Assembly: GCA_900551415.1 (NCBI GenBank)
Contig: URWB01000003.1
Span: 1 to 41,294, forward strand
DNA from: an uncultured Eubacteriales bacterium
GTDB lineage: Bacteria; Bacillota; Clostridia; Peptostreptococcales; Anaerovoracaceae
Direction: 5' to 3'
DNA: 41,294 nucleotides
Numbering within the stretch: the first letter of the stretch is position 1; the number at the start of each line of letters is the position of its first letter. The translations under genes and the position numbers were made by a program. The notes under the pieces are model-generated. The model saw nothing but the letters and a program-made list of their open reading frames with translations, had not been told where the DNA came from and did no database searches. Of the stretch, positions 23,301-32,308 are shown in pieces.

Positions 23301-25763
23301 TTACATTTCTCTCAGATTGATATCGAGTTTATTTTTGAGGGCATCCAGTACCTTGCTGTGCGCGGTCTGTACATCCTCATCGGTCAGTGTTCTGTCGTTG
23401 TTTCGATAGGTCAGCGCGAAAGCGACGCTCTTCTTACCTTCGCCGACCTGCTTGCCTCTGTAAATGTCAAAGAGCTTAACGCCTCTGAGGATCTCCGCAC
23501 CTGCGTGCTTGATGACATCCTCGATTTCGCCAACGGTCATGTCCTCATCGACAACCAGCGCGATATCTCTGGACATTGCCGGATACTTCGGCAGCGGATG
23601 GTAAACCTTGGTGGTATCGGAAAGCTCCGTCACAGTCGAGAAGAACAGTTCTGCCGCGCAGGCACGCACACCGATGCCGTATTTTTCGGCAACGTCCGGA
23701 TGTACCTCTCCCATGATACCAAGTTCCACTTCCTCTTCCTTCGGCCCGTTCTCCAGCTCTGCCGTATGCGTCGCGAGGATTCTCGCGCAGCGACCCGGAT
23801 GATACACACCGTATTCGGTTTCCGGTACGAAGGTCAGATTGTGAATGCCCAGCTTGGCAAGCAGCTCGATGATCATGCCCTTGAGCGTGAAAAAGTCATC
23901 GCCGCCGCCATAGAGACCGATGCTGAGGTTGTCGCTTTCAAACGGAAGCTGATGCTCGTCGATCATGTTCGCCATGAAGGTGTTGCCGATCTCAAAAGCG
24001 CGCATCGCCTCGCGGTTTCTCGCGTAGTTTCTGCCCATGACCTCCAGCATTTCCGGCGTAAGGATCGTTCTCATCACAGAAGTGTCCTCACCGAGCGGAT
24101 TGAGAATCTTCACGAAGCCTCTTTCCCAGGAATCCTCCGCGATTCTCACATTGTCCACACCCTTCGGGCTGACAAAGGAGTAGGTCTGAATTTCATTGGC
24201 GCCGAGCGCGCAGAGCGTATCTCTCGCCAAATCCTTAATATCTCTCTCGTGAGACTGGCTTGCCTCGTTGTTTCCTTTCGGGATGGTAACCGGCAGATTG
24301 TCATAACCATAAAGTCTCGCGATTTCTTCTACAATGTCCTCTTCAATTTCAATGTCCTGTCTGACGGTCGGTGCGGTCACATACAGATCATCGCCGTCGC
24401 CCTTCACGATCATTTCCAGACTTTCAAGATAGTCCACCATCTGGTTTCTCGGCAGGTCGATGCCCAGCACATGGTTGATGCGGGAAACTCTCGCGTGCAC
24501 CGTCTTTGGCTCAGCGACCTCCGGATAAACATCCACGCTGCCGCCGACGACTGTGCCTGCGCCGATCAGCTCAATCAGCTCGCAGACTCTGTCCGCTGCT
24601 CTTTCACAAAGATTCGGGTCGATGCCCTTTTCGTAACGTCCGGAAGCCTCGGTTCTCAGCACCAGTCTCTTTGAGGTCGTTCTGACGCTGTTGGCGGCAA
24701 AGTTCGCGGATTCGATGACGATGGTTTTGGTATCCGGCTCGATTTCGGAATTCAGACCGCCCATGACGCCTGCGACCGCAACCGGTTTTTCTGCATCGTT
24801 GATCATCAGCATTTCATCATCCAAGGTTCTTTCGGTACCGTCGAGGGTCACGAATTTTTCGCCGTCACGCGCGGTATCGACGATGATCTTCCTGCCCGCA
24901 AGACTTTCGATGTCAAACGCGTGCAGCGGCTGTCCGTACTCGAGCATCACGAAATTGGTGATATCGACGATATTATTGATCGGTCTCATGCCTGCGTGAA
25001 TCAGTCTTCTCTGCAGCCACCATGGGGAATCCTCCACCTTAACGTCCTTAACCACGCGGGCCACGTATCTTCTGCAGAGCGGGGACTTGACTTCGACCTG
25101 GATATAGTCTTTCGCGTGGCCTTCCTCCTGCTTGCAGGAGGTCTGCGGATAACGCAGCTTCGTGCCAAAGGTCGCGGCGGCTTCTCTTGCCATACCGATC
25201 ATAGAGAGGCAGTCCGGACGGTTTGGCGTGATCTCAAAGTCGATGATCGCGTCCTTGAGCTCCATCGTTTCCGCGAAATCGCTGCCGAGCGGATATTCCT
25301 TTTCGAGGATCCAGATGCCCTCTCTCTGATTGATTGGTACGACCTTGTCCTCAAAGCCCAGCTCGCCGAAGGAGCAGAGCATACCGTCGGATTCCACGCC
25401 TCTGAGGCTGCCCTTGGTGATGAGAGTGCCGCCTTCCTGCTTCGGCTGTCCATGAAGCGGACCCGGAATGTGACTGCCATCCAACGCGACCGGCACATAA
25501 GCGCCCTCGAATACATTCGGCGCGCCGGTGACGATCTGGATCGGCGCGTCCTGCCCGATATCGATTTGACAAACAACTAATTTATCCGCGTCCGGATGCG
25601 GCGTGATGCGCGCGATCCTGCCTACTACGACGTTTTGGATATCTTCTCCGACCAGTTCCATCGTTTCCAGATTGGAGCCGGACATGATCATGCGGTCGCA
25701 GAATTCCTCCGGACTCACGTGCACATCTGTATAATCTTTTAACCATTCCAATGATACTATCAT
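23301..25763 (-). CDS. pheT: Phenylalanyl-tRNA synthetase beta subunit
   Basis: 820 aa, starting MIVSLEWLKDYTDV, with GGAGG 9 nt before the ATG. Domain order: B1/tRNA-bind EMAP-like fold ('VVVGRIARITPHPDADKLVVCQIDIG'), B3/4 editing module ('DFEITPNRPDCLSMIGMAREAAA'), B5 ('PKTVHARVSRINHVLGIDL'), the catalytic-like core and a C-terminal ferredoxin-fold anticodon-binding domain ('PKYPAMSRDIALVVDEDMTVGEI'). It forms the alpha2-beta2 enzyme with PheS and hydrolyses mischarged Tyr-tRNA-Phe. pheS is 19 nt upstream. Confidence 0.98.
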   Translation of the reverse strand: MIVSLEWLKDYTDVHVSPEEFCDRMIMSGSNLETMELVGEDIQNVVVGRIARITPHPDADKLVVCQIDIGQDAPIQIVTGAPNVFEGAYVPVALDGSHIPGPLHGQPKQEGGTLITKGSLRGVESDGMLCSFGELGFEDKVVPINQREGIWILEKEYPLGSDFAETMELKDAIIDFEITPNRPDCLSMIGMAREAAATFGTKLRYPQTSCKQEEGHAKDYIQVEVKSPLCRRYVARVVKDVKVEDSPWWLQRRLIHAGMRPINNIVDITNFVMLEYGQPLHAFDIESLAGRKIIVDTARDGEKFVTLDGTERTLDDEMLMINDAEKPVAVAGVMGGLNSEIEPDTKTIVIESANFAANSVRTTSKRLVLRTEASGRYEKGIDPNLCERAADRVCELIELIGAGTVVGGSVDVYPEVAEPKTVHARVSRINHVLGIDLPRNQMVDYLESLEMIVKGDGDDLYVTAPTVRQDIEIEEDIVEEIARLYGYDNLPVTIPKGNNEASQSHERDIKDLARDTLCALGANEIQTYSFVSPKGVDNVRIAEDSWERGFVKILNPLGEDTSVMRTILTPEMLEVMGRNYARNREAMRAFEIGNTFMANMIDEHQLPFESDNLSIGLYGGGDDFFTLKGMIIELLAKLGIHNLTFVPETEYGVYHPGRCARILATHTAELENGPKEEEVELGIMGEVHPDVAEKYGIGVRACAAELFFSTVTELSDTTKVYHPLPKYPAMSRDIALVVDEDMTVGEIEDVIKHAGAEILRGVKLFDIYRGKQVGEGKKSVAFALTYRNNDRTLTDEDVQTAHSKVLDALKNKLDINLREM

Positions 25764-25782
25764 AATCTGTTTATCCTCCTAA

Positions 25783-26805
25783 TTATTTGAACTGCTCAAT
25801 GAATCTCATATCATTTTCGTACATCAGACGGATATCGTCGATGCCGTACTTCAGCATCGCGATACGCTCCACACCCATACCGAAAGCGAAGCCGGTATAT
25901 TTTTCGGTGTCAACGCCGCCAACCTTGAGCACGTTCGGGTGCACCATGCCGCAGCCGAGGATCTCAATCCAGCCGGATCCCTTGCAGACTCTGCAGCCCT
26001 TGCCGCCGCACTTGAAACAGGAAACGTCCATTTCAGCGGATGGCTCGGTGAACGGGAAATGATGCGGACGGAATTTAGTTCTGACCTCGGAGCCGAACAT
26101 CTGCTTGGCGAAGCTGTCCAGCACGCCCTTGAGATCTGCCATCGTAATACCCTCATCGACAACCAGTCCTTCTACCTGGTGGAACATCGGAGAATGCGTC
26201 GCGTCCGGCGTGTCACAGCGGAAACATCTGCCCGGCGCGAAGACACGAATCGGCGGCTTCTGTTTGAGCAGAGTTCTGACCTGTACCGGAGAGGTCTGCG
26301 TACGCAGGAGGATTTCATCATTGATATAGAAGGTATCCGTCCAGTCTCTGGCCGGATGGTTCGGACCCGCGTTCAGCGCGTCAAAGTTGTTGAACACCGT
26401 TTCTACCTCCGGTCCCTCCGCGAGCGAAAAGCCCATGGATTTGAAGACGCGGGAAATTTCCTCGATGGTGATGGTCAGCGGATGCTTCGTGCCGATATGA
26501 AACGGCTTGCCCGGTTCTGTCACGTCGATCTTCTCCGCCTTAAATTTCGCTTCCTTTGCTTTCTCCTTTAACTGAGAAAAGGTTTCGTCGAGAAGTCCCT
26601 CGATATCCGCGCGCACCTTGTTGGCTGCCATGCCGAGTTCTTTTCTTTCCTCCGGCGCGAGACCACCCATGGATCTTAAAATTTCCGTCAGCTGTCCCTT
26701 TTTGCCGAGCACCTTGATTCTGATCTCTTCCGCGTCCTGTACGGAGGATACTTCGCTCAGCTGTTTTTTTGCTTCTTCTAATATTTGTGATAATTTTTCC
26801 TGCAT
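25783..26805 (-). CDS. pheS: Phenylalanyl-tRNA synthetase alpha subunit
   Basis: 340 aa, full length. An N-terminal coiled coil (1 to about 90) leads to the class II catalytic core with 'HPLTITIEEISRVFKSMGF', 'THSPMFHQVEGLVVDEGI' (motif 2 area) and the C-terminal 'GFAFGMGVERIAMLKYGIDDIR' (motif 3). A FKCGGKGCRVCKGSGWIEI segment with four Cys is present, as in many Firmicutes PheS. The 58-nt spacer from the upstream methyltransferase is too short for a T-box and shows none; it carries three A-rich GATACAA repeats before a modest AAAGG site. Confidence 0.98.
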   Translation of the reverse strand: MQEKLSQILEEAKKQLSEVSSVQDAEEIRIKVLGKKGQLTEILRSMGGLAPEERKELGMAANKVRADIEGLLDETFSQLKEKAKEAKFKAEKIDVTEPGKPFHIGTKHPLTITIEEISRVFKSMGFSLAEGPEVETVFNNFDALNAGPNHPARDWTDTFYINDEILLRTQTSPVQVRTLLKQKPPIRVFAPGRCFRCDTPDATHSPMFHQVEGLVVDEGITMADLKGVLDSFAKQMFGSEVRTKFRPHHFPFTEPSAEMDVSCFKCGGKGCRVCKGSGWIEILGCGMVHPNVLKVGGVDTEKYTGFAFGMGVERIAMLKYGIDDIRLMYENDMRFIEQFK

Positions 26806-26863
26806 GATTCTAAACCTTTCATCTTGTATCTTTTTGTATCTTGATTTTGTATCATCATCTTAT

Positions 26864-27637
26864 TCATCGCTTCCCGCGCATGGCCTCGTACATCAGCACG
26901 CCCGCCGCGACCGCGGCGTTCAGCGATTCGATATTGCCCTGCATGGGAATCTTAATTTGAATATCCGAGCTTTCGATCAGGTCCCGCGAAATGCCATTGC
27001 CTTCGTTGCCGATAATCAGCGCGATGTCATGCGTCAGGTCCTCATCGTAATACCAGCGCCGCGCATCTAAGCAGGTCGCTGTCAGCTTCTTGCCGGCTGC
27101 CCCGGTAAACTCCGCCAGCTCTTTCGCGGAGGCCATGGATACAACCGGCATTCTAAAGAGTGAACCGGTCGCCGCCCTTACCACTTTCGGAGCATAGACA
27201 TCCGCTGTTCCCTTCATCAGAATCGCCAGCTTATAGCCCGCCGCGTCCGCCGTCCGCAGGATGGTACCGATATTACCCGGATCCTGCAGCCTGTCGAGCA
27301 CGATAAAATTGCTTCCCGGCAGGTTGATAAAGTCTTCTTTGCGCGCGGCTTCCTTCGCGACGATGGCCAGGATGCCCTGGCTGGTAACCGTCTGCGCCAG
27401 CTTGTCGAATATTCTGGCATCCACCAGGAAGGTTCGATCCGCGACCTGCGGCGGAAGGCTTTTTTGACAGCCCTCCCGCAGCAGGACAGTTTCGATACGC
27501 GCATGGTTTTTGACAGCCTCGGCGAGCAGATTTTCGCCCTCGATCAGATACAGACCGAATTGATCGCGATACTTCCGCATCGATAGCTGCTCGCAGCGTT
27601 TCACTATTCGATTGTCCTTTGATCTGATTTCACGCAT
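26864..27637 (-). CDS. SpoU/TrmH-family RNA 2'-O-ribose methyltransferase
   Basis: 257 aa. An N-terminal substrate-binding domain ('QFGLYLIEGENLLAEAV') precedes the SPOUT fold with its three motifs: DPGNIGTILRTADAAG, 'ALIIGNEGNGIS' and IPMQGNIESLNAAVAAGVLM. The knotted fold binds S-adenosylmethionine and methylates ribose 2'-OH, usually in 23S rRNA; which nucleotide is methylated cannot be read from sequence. It lies just after the ftsZ terminator and directly before pheS, the usual position of this gene in Firmicutes. AGGAAAG precedes the ATG. Confidence 0.93.
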   Translation of the reverse strand: MREIRSKDNRIVKRCEQLSMRKYRDQFGLYLIEGENLLAEAVKNHARIETVLLREGCQKSLPPQVADRTFLVDARIFDKLAQTVTSQGILAIVAKEAARKEDFINLPGSNFIVLDRLQDPGNIGTILRTADAAGYKLAILMKGTADVYAPKVVRAATGSLFRMPVVSMASAKELAEFTGAAGKKLTATCLDARRWYYDEDLTHDIALIIGNEGNGISRDLIESSDIQIKIPMQGNIESLNAAVAAGVLMYEAMRGKR

Positions 27638-27662
27638 GATGCTTTCCTACTACAATAATACA

Positions 27663-27685
27663 AAAGCCGGTTTTTCACCGGCCTT
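27663..27685 (-). terminator. Terminator after ftsZ
   Basis: Inverted repeat aaagccgg (27663-27670) / ccggcctt (27678-27685) with a 7-nt loop. On the minus strand the stem ends in CCGGCTTTT followed by GTATTATT. It starts within a few nt of the ftsZ stop codon and closes the dcw cluster. Confidence 0.8.
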
Positions 27686-27688
27686 GTG

Positions 27689-28855
27689 TCAGTCCTTCAA
27701 AAAACCGGGGATTACGAAGCGGGAGGAGCCTTTTTCTTCTTCCTCTGTCTTCAGGATATCCTGCAGATCCACTTCCTTGCCTTCCAGTCCTTCTACCCTG
27801 CCAAAGACATCGTAATTGTTCAATCCGCGGCCTTCGTCTTTTTTGTCGGCAGGAGCTTGTCCCTGTTCTTTTTTTGTTTCCGGCGCTGTCGGCGCTTCCA
27901 GTCCCTCATCGAAGCCGGTCGCGATGATGGTCACATACAACTCGTCTTCCATGTTTTCGTTAATGTTGGCGCCAAAGATGATGTCGCAGGCTTCGCCCGC
28001 GCTTTCGCGAATCGCGTCGGTAATTTCCTTGACCTCGAACATGCTGAAGTTCATGCCGCCGAGAATATAGAGCAGCATTTTTTTCGCTCCGCCGATGGTC
28101 GTCTCCAGCAGCGGACTTTCGATGGCCGCGGTGACCGCGTCGGTAACCTTCTTTTCGCCCTGTCCGTAGCCGATTCCCATGTGGGCAATACCGCTGTCGG
28201 TCATAACCGAGCGAACGTCCGCGAAGTCGGTATTGATGAATGCTTCGTCGGAAATGATATCCGAGATGCCCTGTACGCCCTGTCGAAGCACGTCGTCTGC
28301 CATGCGGAACGCGTCCTTGACGGTCGTATTCCTCTCACAGGTTTCCATCAGCTTATCGTTGGGAACGGTCACCAAAGAGTCCACATATCTGCGCAGGTAG
28401 CTGAGTCCAAGCTCTGCCTGTTTTTTTCTGCGCGGTCCCTCAAACGAGAACGGCTTGGTCACAACGCCAACCGTCAGGATACCCATATCCTTCGCAGCCT
28501 TCGCGATGATCGGCGCGGCTCCGGTTCCGGTGCCTCCGCCCATGCCTGCGGTGATGAATACCATGTCGGCGCCATCCAAAAGCGCTGTGATCTCATCCAG
28601 GCTTTCCTCCGCGGCCTTCTGGCCGACCTCCGGATTCGCGCCGGCGCCGAGTCCCCTGGTCAGCTTTTCGCCGATCTGGATCTTCGTTTCCGCCAGACAG
28701 TTGTTCAAGGCTTGTCTATCAGTATTGGCAGCAATAAACTCGATCCCCTTCAGCTCGGACTGCACCATGCGGTTGACCGCGTTGCAGCCGCCGCCGCCGA
28801 CGCCGATGACTTTAATGACTGCCGATTTTTCCATACTCGTTTCAAACTGTAGCAT
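27689..28855 (-). CDS. ftsZ: Cell division protein FtsZ
   Basis: 388 aa from ATG at 28855, chosen because GGGAGGT lies 6 nt upstream; the frame is open further but without a start signal. Tubulin-like GTPase that forms the division ring. The nucleotide-binding GGGTGTGAAP is at residues 107-116, preceded by GVGGGGCNAVNRM near 18-30 and 'IAANTDRQAL' at 41-50; the T7 loop reads 'NTDFADVRSVM'. A variable acidic linker leads to the C-terminal tail RFVIPGFLKD, the docking peptide for FtsA, SepF or EzrA. ftsA, which often precedes ftsZ, is absent here. A separate promoter may drive it (28959-28967). Confidence 0.98.
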   Translation of the reverse strand: MLQFETSMEKSAVIKVIGVGGGGCNAVNRMVQSELKGIEFIAANTDRQALNNCLAETKIQIGEKLTRGLGAGANPEVGQKAAEESLDEITALLDGADMVFITAGMGGGTGTGAAPIIAKAAKDMGILTVGVVTKPFSFEGPRRKKQAELGLSYLRRYVDSLVTVPNDKLMETCERNTTVKDAFRMADDVLRQGVQGISDIISDEAFINTDFADVRSVMTDSGIAHMGIGYGQGEKKVTDAVTAAIESPLLETTIGGAKKMLLYILGGMNFSMFEVKEITDAIRESAGEACDIIFGANINENMEDELYVTIIATGFDEGLEAPTAPETKKEQGQAPADKKDEGRGLNNYDVFGRVEGLEGKEVDLQDILKTEEEEKGSSRFVIPGFLKD

Positions 28856-28958
28856 GCTACTACCTCCCTGTGTTCCCCAATAATTTATTTTTAATGTGTT
28901 TGCATGTATTTCATCTTTCTTCCTGCGACTGCGTCTTGGCAATCGTAGTGACAAGGAC

Positions 28959-28967
28959 ATTGTATCA
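28959..28967 (-). promoter_or_regulatory. Putative extended -10 promoter for ftsZ
   Basis: On the minus strand TGATACAAT (28967-28959) is an extended -10 box, about 100 nt before the ftsZ start. The -35 region is poor (TGCAAA at 17 nt). The 161-nt spacer between ftsQ and ftsZ is one of the longest in this cluster, consistent with an extra promoter. Confidence 0.4.
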
Positions 28968-29016
28968 CAAAAGCGTTCGCTTTGCACCTGTTTTTTTGCG
29001 TGTTTTCACGCTATTT

Positions 29017-29766
29017 TCATTCGATTTTCGGGGTGAAGGATATATAATTTTCGCCGCTGATCTGAATTTTGCCGCGCTCGATTTCGCGGTCAAAAAGCTC
29101 CTCGGTCACAGCCTGCAGTTTACCATCCTGCATCGCTTTGATCATCATTTCCGGCGTGCCCTCGCAGTAGAGGGAATCCAGGATATAGGCCCTGGCCTCC
29201 GTCTTGGAAATGACAATGGTCTTGAAGTACATATCGTTCTGCCGCATGACAGAAATCATTTCAAGACACTGCCGGAACAGGACTGTTTCTTCAATCTCAA
29301 TCGGCTCCCCCATCGAAAGCTTGCTGATGGTCAGGCCCTTGAGCACCGTCACCTTGGGATCGACACCGGCCTTACGCAGCACGATGCCCGCCGCGTCGAT
29401 GACGACATATTTGTCGCCGTAGGCGATCGCCGCAGTCTGCGCGCGCTCCGTCACCGTAATTTTTACCGTATGCGGCAGCAGGCGTCGTACCTTCACATCC
29501 TCCATATAGGCATCCTGCAGCAGACGGCTGCGGATTTTTTTGCTGTCAACATCCCAAAAAATATTCTTACCGGTTTCACAGCCGCCCATCAACAGAATTT
29601 CATCGTCGGTATAGTAGGCGTTTCCTTCAACGTCGAACTGCTCCACATGAAAAAAGGAGCTTCGCGAAAACACGAACGCGCCGATCAGCAAGAGGATGAA
29701 CGCCAGGATTACCAAAAACGGATTTATTCTTTTTTTCCTTCTCTTTTTATGTTGTTCGTCTTTCAA
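29017..29766 (-). CDS. ftsQ: Cell division protein FtsQ/DivIB
   Basis: 249 aa from TTG at 29766, overlapping the murA end by 20 nt, with GGGTGG upstream. Basic cytoplasmic tail (KKRRKKR), one membrane helix (about 15-34), a POTRA domain beginning 'FFHVEQFDVEGNAYYTDDEIL', then the FtsQ/DivIB beta domain ('VKVRRLLPHTVKITVTER'). It stabilises the FtsL-FtsB-FtsW-PBP complex at the septum. Its place after murA and before ftsZ matches Firmicutes clusters where divIB follows murG and a UDP-GlcNAc enzyme gene. Confidence 0.92.
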   Translation of the reverse strand: MKDEQHKKRRKKRINPFLVILAFILLLIGAFVFSRSSFFHVEQFDVEGNAYYTDDEILLMGGCETGKNIFWDVDSKKIRSRLLQDAYMEDVKVRRLLPHTVKITVTERAQTAAIAYGDKYVVIDAAGIVLRKAGVDPKVTVLKGLTISKLSMGEPIEIEETVLFRQCLEMISVMRQNDMYFKTIVISKTEARAYILDSLYCEGTPEMMIKAMQDGKLQAVTEELFDREIERGKIQISGENYISFTPKIE

Positions 29767-31027
29767 TCACGCCACCCAATTCTCTGATTCCCTTATGTAA
29801 CGCTTCGTAGCCGCGGTCGATATGTTCAATGCCGCTGATGCGCGTGCGTCCCTCCGCCATCAATCCCGCGAGCACGAGCGCCGCGCCGCCGCGCAGATCC
29901 CGCGCTGTGACATCACAGCCCTGCAATCCCGCTGTTCCCTTTATTATAGCATTTTTCCCACAAATTTCAATATCCGCTCCCATTTTTGACAGTTCTTTTT
30001 TATGCGTAAACCGATTCTCAAAGATTTCCTCCCGCACCGTCGTCAACCCCCGCGCCGCGGCCGCCAGACTCATAAGCTGCGGCTGGCAGTCAGTCGGAAA
30101 TCCCGGGTACGGCGCGGTGATGACAATGCCCGGGCTTCGCAGACAGGCAGGCGCGCGCAGCTCGATCAAGTCCTCGAAGCAGCGCAGCTCAGCGCCCATG
30201 CGCCGCAGAACGCAAAGCACCTCCGTCAGCAGCCGCGCGCGTGTGTTGCGCAGCAAGATGCGGCCGCCGCTTCCCAGCGCGGCCATCAAATAAGTCGCCG
30301 CTTCGATGCGATCCTCCACGATAAAGTAGGTCGTTTCTCCGCGAAGTTCCTTTTGCCGCGCGCGCGGAGCGTTCGCGGCGCCCTTGATAAAAATCGTCTC
30401 TGTCCCGCCGCCGTATATCGTAAAGCCGCAGCCGCGCAAAAATCCGGCAAGGTCCGCGACCTCCGGCTCTGTCGCGCAGTTTCGGAGAATGGTATCCGTC
30501 TTGCCCGCCAGCGCGGCCATCATCAGATTCTCTGTCGCGCCCACACTCGGATACGGCAGCGTGATTTCCCCGCCCTCGCAGCTGCCGCGGCAGGTCACTT
30601 CGCCGTCAATTTCTGAAATCTCGAAGCCGAGGCGTTCAAGGCCCTTAAGATGCAGATCAATCGGCCGCTTGCCGATCCGGCAGCCGCCGGGATGATAGAT
30701 TTTCGCTTCGCCGCAGCGCGCCATTAGGCTGCCGAGCAAAAAGAGCGAGGAACGCATCTCCTCCATCAGCTTCTTCGGTACCTCTGTCCGGTTGATACTC
30801 CGGCTGTCCGTGATCAGCGCGTCTTTTTCCCATGTTGTTGTCACGCCCAGCGCGCGCAGGATCTCTTGCATGGCGTACACATCTCCGATGCGCGGACAGT
30901 CCTGCAAACGATGGATGCCGGGGCAGCATACACAGGCCGCCATGATTGGCAGCGCCGCGTTTTTCGCGCCCTTGACTCTGTATTCTCCCCGCAGCGGTAT
31001 GCCGCCCTCTATCTGATAAAAGTCCAA
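29747..31027 (-). CDS. murA: UDP-N-acetylglucosamine 1-carboxyvinyltransferase
   Basis: About 426 aa from TTG at 31027 (M-DFYQIEGGIPLRGEYRVKG), chosen because GGGAGG lies 8 nt upstream and the N-terminus then matches MurA. It adds enolpyruvate from PEP to UDP-GlcNAc, the first committed step of peptidoglycan synthesis. The conserved 'VKGAKNAALPIMAA' and the catalytic-Cys loop HPGGCRIGKRPIDLHL are present; the Cys is the residue fosfomycin attacks. C-terminal 'TARDLRGGAALVLAGL' and 'HIDRGYE' are also typical. Its ribosome-binding site is buried in a strong hairpin (31027-31072). It occupies the position of murB in Bacillus-type clusters and overlaps ftsQ. Confidence 0.96.
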   Translation of the reverse strand: MDFYQIEGGIPLRGEYRVKGAKNAALPIMAACVCCPGIHRLQDCPRIGDVYAMQEILRALGVTTTWEKDALITDSRSINRTEVPKKLMEEMRSSLFLLGSLMARCGEAKIYHPGGCRIGKRPIDLHLKGLERLGFEISEIDGEVTCRGSCEGGEITLPYPSVGATENLMMAALAGKTDTILRNCATEPEVADLAGFLRGCGFTIYGGGTETIFIKGAANAPRARQKELRGETTYFIVEDRIEAATYLMAALGSGGRILLRNTRARLLTEVLCVLRRMGAELRCFEDLIELRAPACLRSPGIVITAPYPGFPTDCQPQLMSLAAAARGLTTVREEIFENRFTHKKELSKMGADIEICGKNAIIKGTAGLQGCDVTARDLRGGAALVLAGLMAEGRTRISGIEHIDRGYEALHKGIRELGGVIERRTT

Positions 31028-31072
31028 AACAGCACCTCCCAACTCTATTATCCTATGTGGTAGGTGCTGTTT
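31027..31072 (-). promoter_or_regulatory. Hairpin sequestering the murA ribosome-binding site
   Basis: On the mRNA, AAACAGCACCTACC (31072-31059) pairs with GGGAGGTGCTGTTT (31040-31027): 11 contiguous pairs, one mismatch, two more pairs, 18-nt loop. The second arm is the murA Shine-Dalgarno and ends at the TTG start. Such a fold should hold back translation unless opened by ribosomes, a ligand or a protein. Confidence 0.7.
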
Positions 31073-31137
31073 GCGTTCCTTGTCTCCGCGGGCAAATCTC
31101 AATCCGACTCTCCCGCGCAGAAAGCAAGGTTTTGTTT

Positions 31138-32253
31138 CTATTTTCGTTTCCCCGCGCAGGCAGCGCGAATGGTGTCGTAAATGATGTCAAGCGCCTTGAC
31201 CGGCGCGCAGGCCTTGCTTGCCCTGTCCATGGCTTCGAGCAGCTGCGGGTCGTTCTTAAGCCGCATAACCTCACGGATCAGTGCCTCCGCGCTCAAATCC
31301 TTTTCTTCGAGCAGAATCGCGCCGCCGCGATCCGCTACTGCCTTCGCGTTGTAATACTGGTGATTGCCGGTCACGTTCGGAGACGGGATCAAAATCGCCG
31401 CCTTGCCGCAGACCGTCGTTTCCGCGACAGACAAAGCGCCCGCGCGGCTGATGACCAGATCGCAGGCCGCCAGATAGTTTTCCATATCCTCGATATAGTC
31501 CTTGATCAGGATATTTTTTTGTATCCGGATGCCCTTCTCGGCCGCTCGGTCGAGAATCTGCCGGTAATACCACTTGCCGGTGCCAAAAATCATCACTGTT
31601 TTTTCGTGACCGTTGAGCACCTGCATCAGTTCGAACGCTACTTCGTTAATCTTCTCCGCGCCAAGACTACCCCCGAATGAAAACACGATAAAATCGTCCT
31701 CCGCGAAGCCGAGCTTTTTGCGCGCCTCCGCTTTGGAGAGCGTGAAGAAGGACTTTCGCACAGGGTTACCTGCTTCGACCATTTTTTGCGGCTGCTTGAA
31801 GTAACGCGCCGCGTCCGCGAAGCCCAAAAAAACCTTATCCACGTATTTTTCGAGGGTGCGGTTGGCAAGCCCCGGATAGGCGTTCTGTTCATGCAAAAAG
31901 GTTTTCGCGCCGTACAGTTTGCCCGCAAGGATGACCGGAAAGCAGACATAGCCTCCGGTACCCACGATGACGTCCGGCTTGAACTTTCGCATGACATGGC
32001 TCGCCTCAAAGATGCCCTTGGTCACGCGCGCGCCTGTACGCGCGAGCTGCCAAAGGCTGGACTTGTTCAGCCAGCGCGCGTCTACGAGCTCCAGCCGATA
32101 GCCGGCTTTGGGGACGATGTCCTTTTCGATACCCTCATCATTGCCGACATATAGGATTTCCCCGTCTGGGTCCATTTCTCTGCACTTGTCCGCGATGGCA
32201 AGCGCCGGATAGATATGTCCGCCGGTGCCGCCGCCTGTTACGATCACTCTCAT
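31138..32253 (-). CDS. murG: UDP-GlcNAc:undecaprenyl-PP-MurNAc-pentapeptide GlcNAc transferase
   Basis: 371 aa from ATG at 32253, with AGGAG six nt upstream. GT-B glycosyltransferase that turns lipid I into lipid II on the inner face of the membrane. Marks: N-terminal GGTGGHIYPALAIA, 'GTGGYVCFPVILAGKLYGAKTFLHEQNAYPGLANR', and C-terminal 'FSFGGSLGAEKINE' and 'SRAGALSVAETTVCGKAAILIPSPN'. Fifty-five nt separate it from ftsW, including a triple 7-bp repeat. A second hairpin (CGCGGG/CCCGCG) lies downstream before murA. Confidence 0.97.
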   Translation of the reverse strand: MRVIVTGGGTGGHIYPALAIADKCREMDPDGEILYVGNDEGIEKDIVPKAGYRLELVDARWLNKSSLWQLARTGARVTKGIFEASHVMRKFKPDVIVGTGGYVCFPVILAGKLYGAKTFLHEQNAYPGLANRTLEKYVDKVFLGFADAARYFKQPQKMVEAGNPVRKSFFTLSKAEARKKLGFAEDDFIVFSFGGSLGAEKINEVAFELMQVLNGHEKTVMIFGTGKWYYRQILDRAAEKGIRIQKNILIKDYIEDMENYLAACDLVISRAGALSVAETTVCGKAAILIPSPNVTGNHQYYNAKAVADRGGAILLEEKDLSAEALIREVMRLKNDPQLLEAMDRASKACAPVKALDIIYDTIRAACAGKRK

Positions 32254-32270
32254 AACGTACTCCTGTGATT

Positions 32271-32291
32271 TTGATTCTTGATTCTTGATTT
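32271..32291 (-). repeat. Triple 7-bp tandem repeat in the murG leader
   Basis: ttgattc, ttgattc, ttgattt in tandem (GAATCAA units on the transcript), 17 nt before the murG start. A similar A-rich set (three GATACAA copies) lies before pheS at 26824-26853. Copy-number change here would alter spacing but not reading frame. Confidence 0.6.
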
Positions 32292-32308
32292 TTATTATAA
32301 ATACCGCG

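Noticed and set aside
26806..26863. T-box leader for pheST
   Set aside because: The spacer is only 58 nt and has no T-box sequence or terminator/antiterminator.
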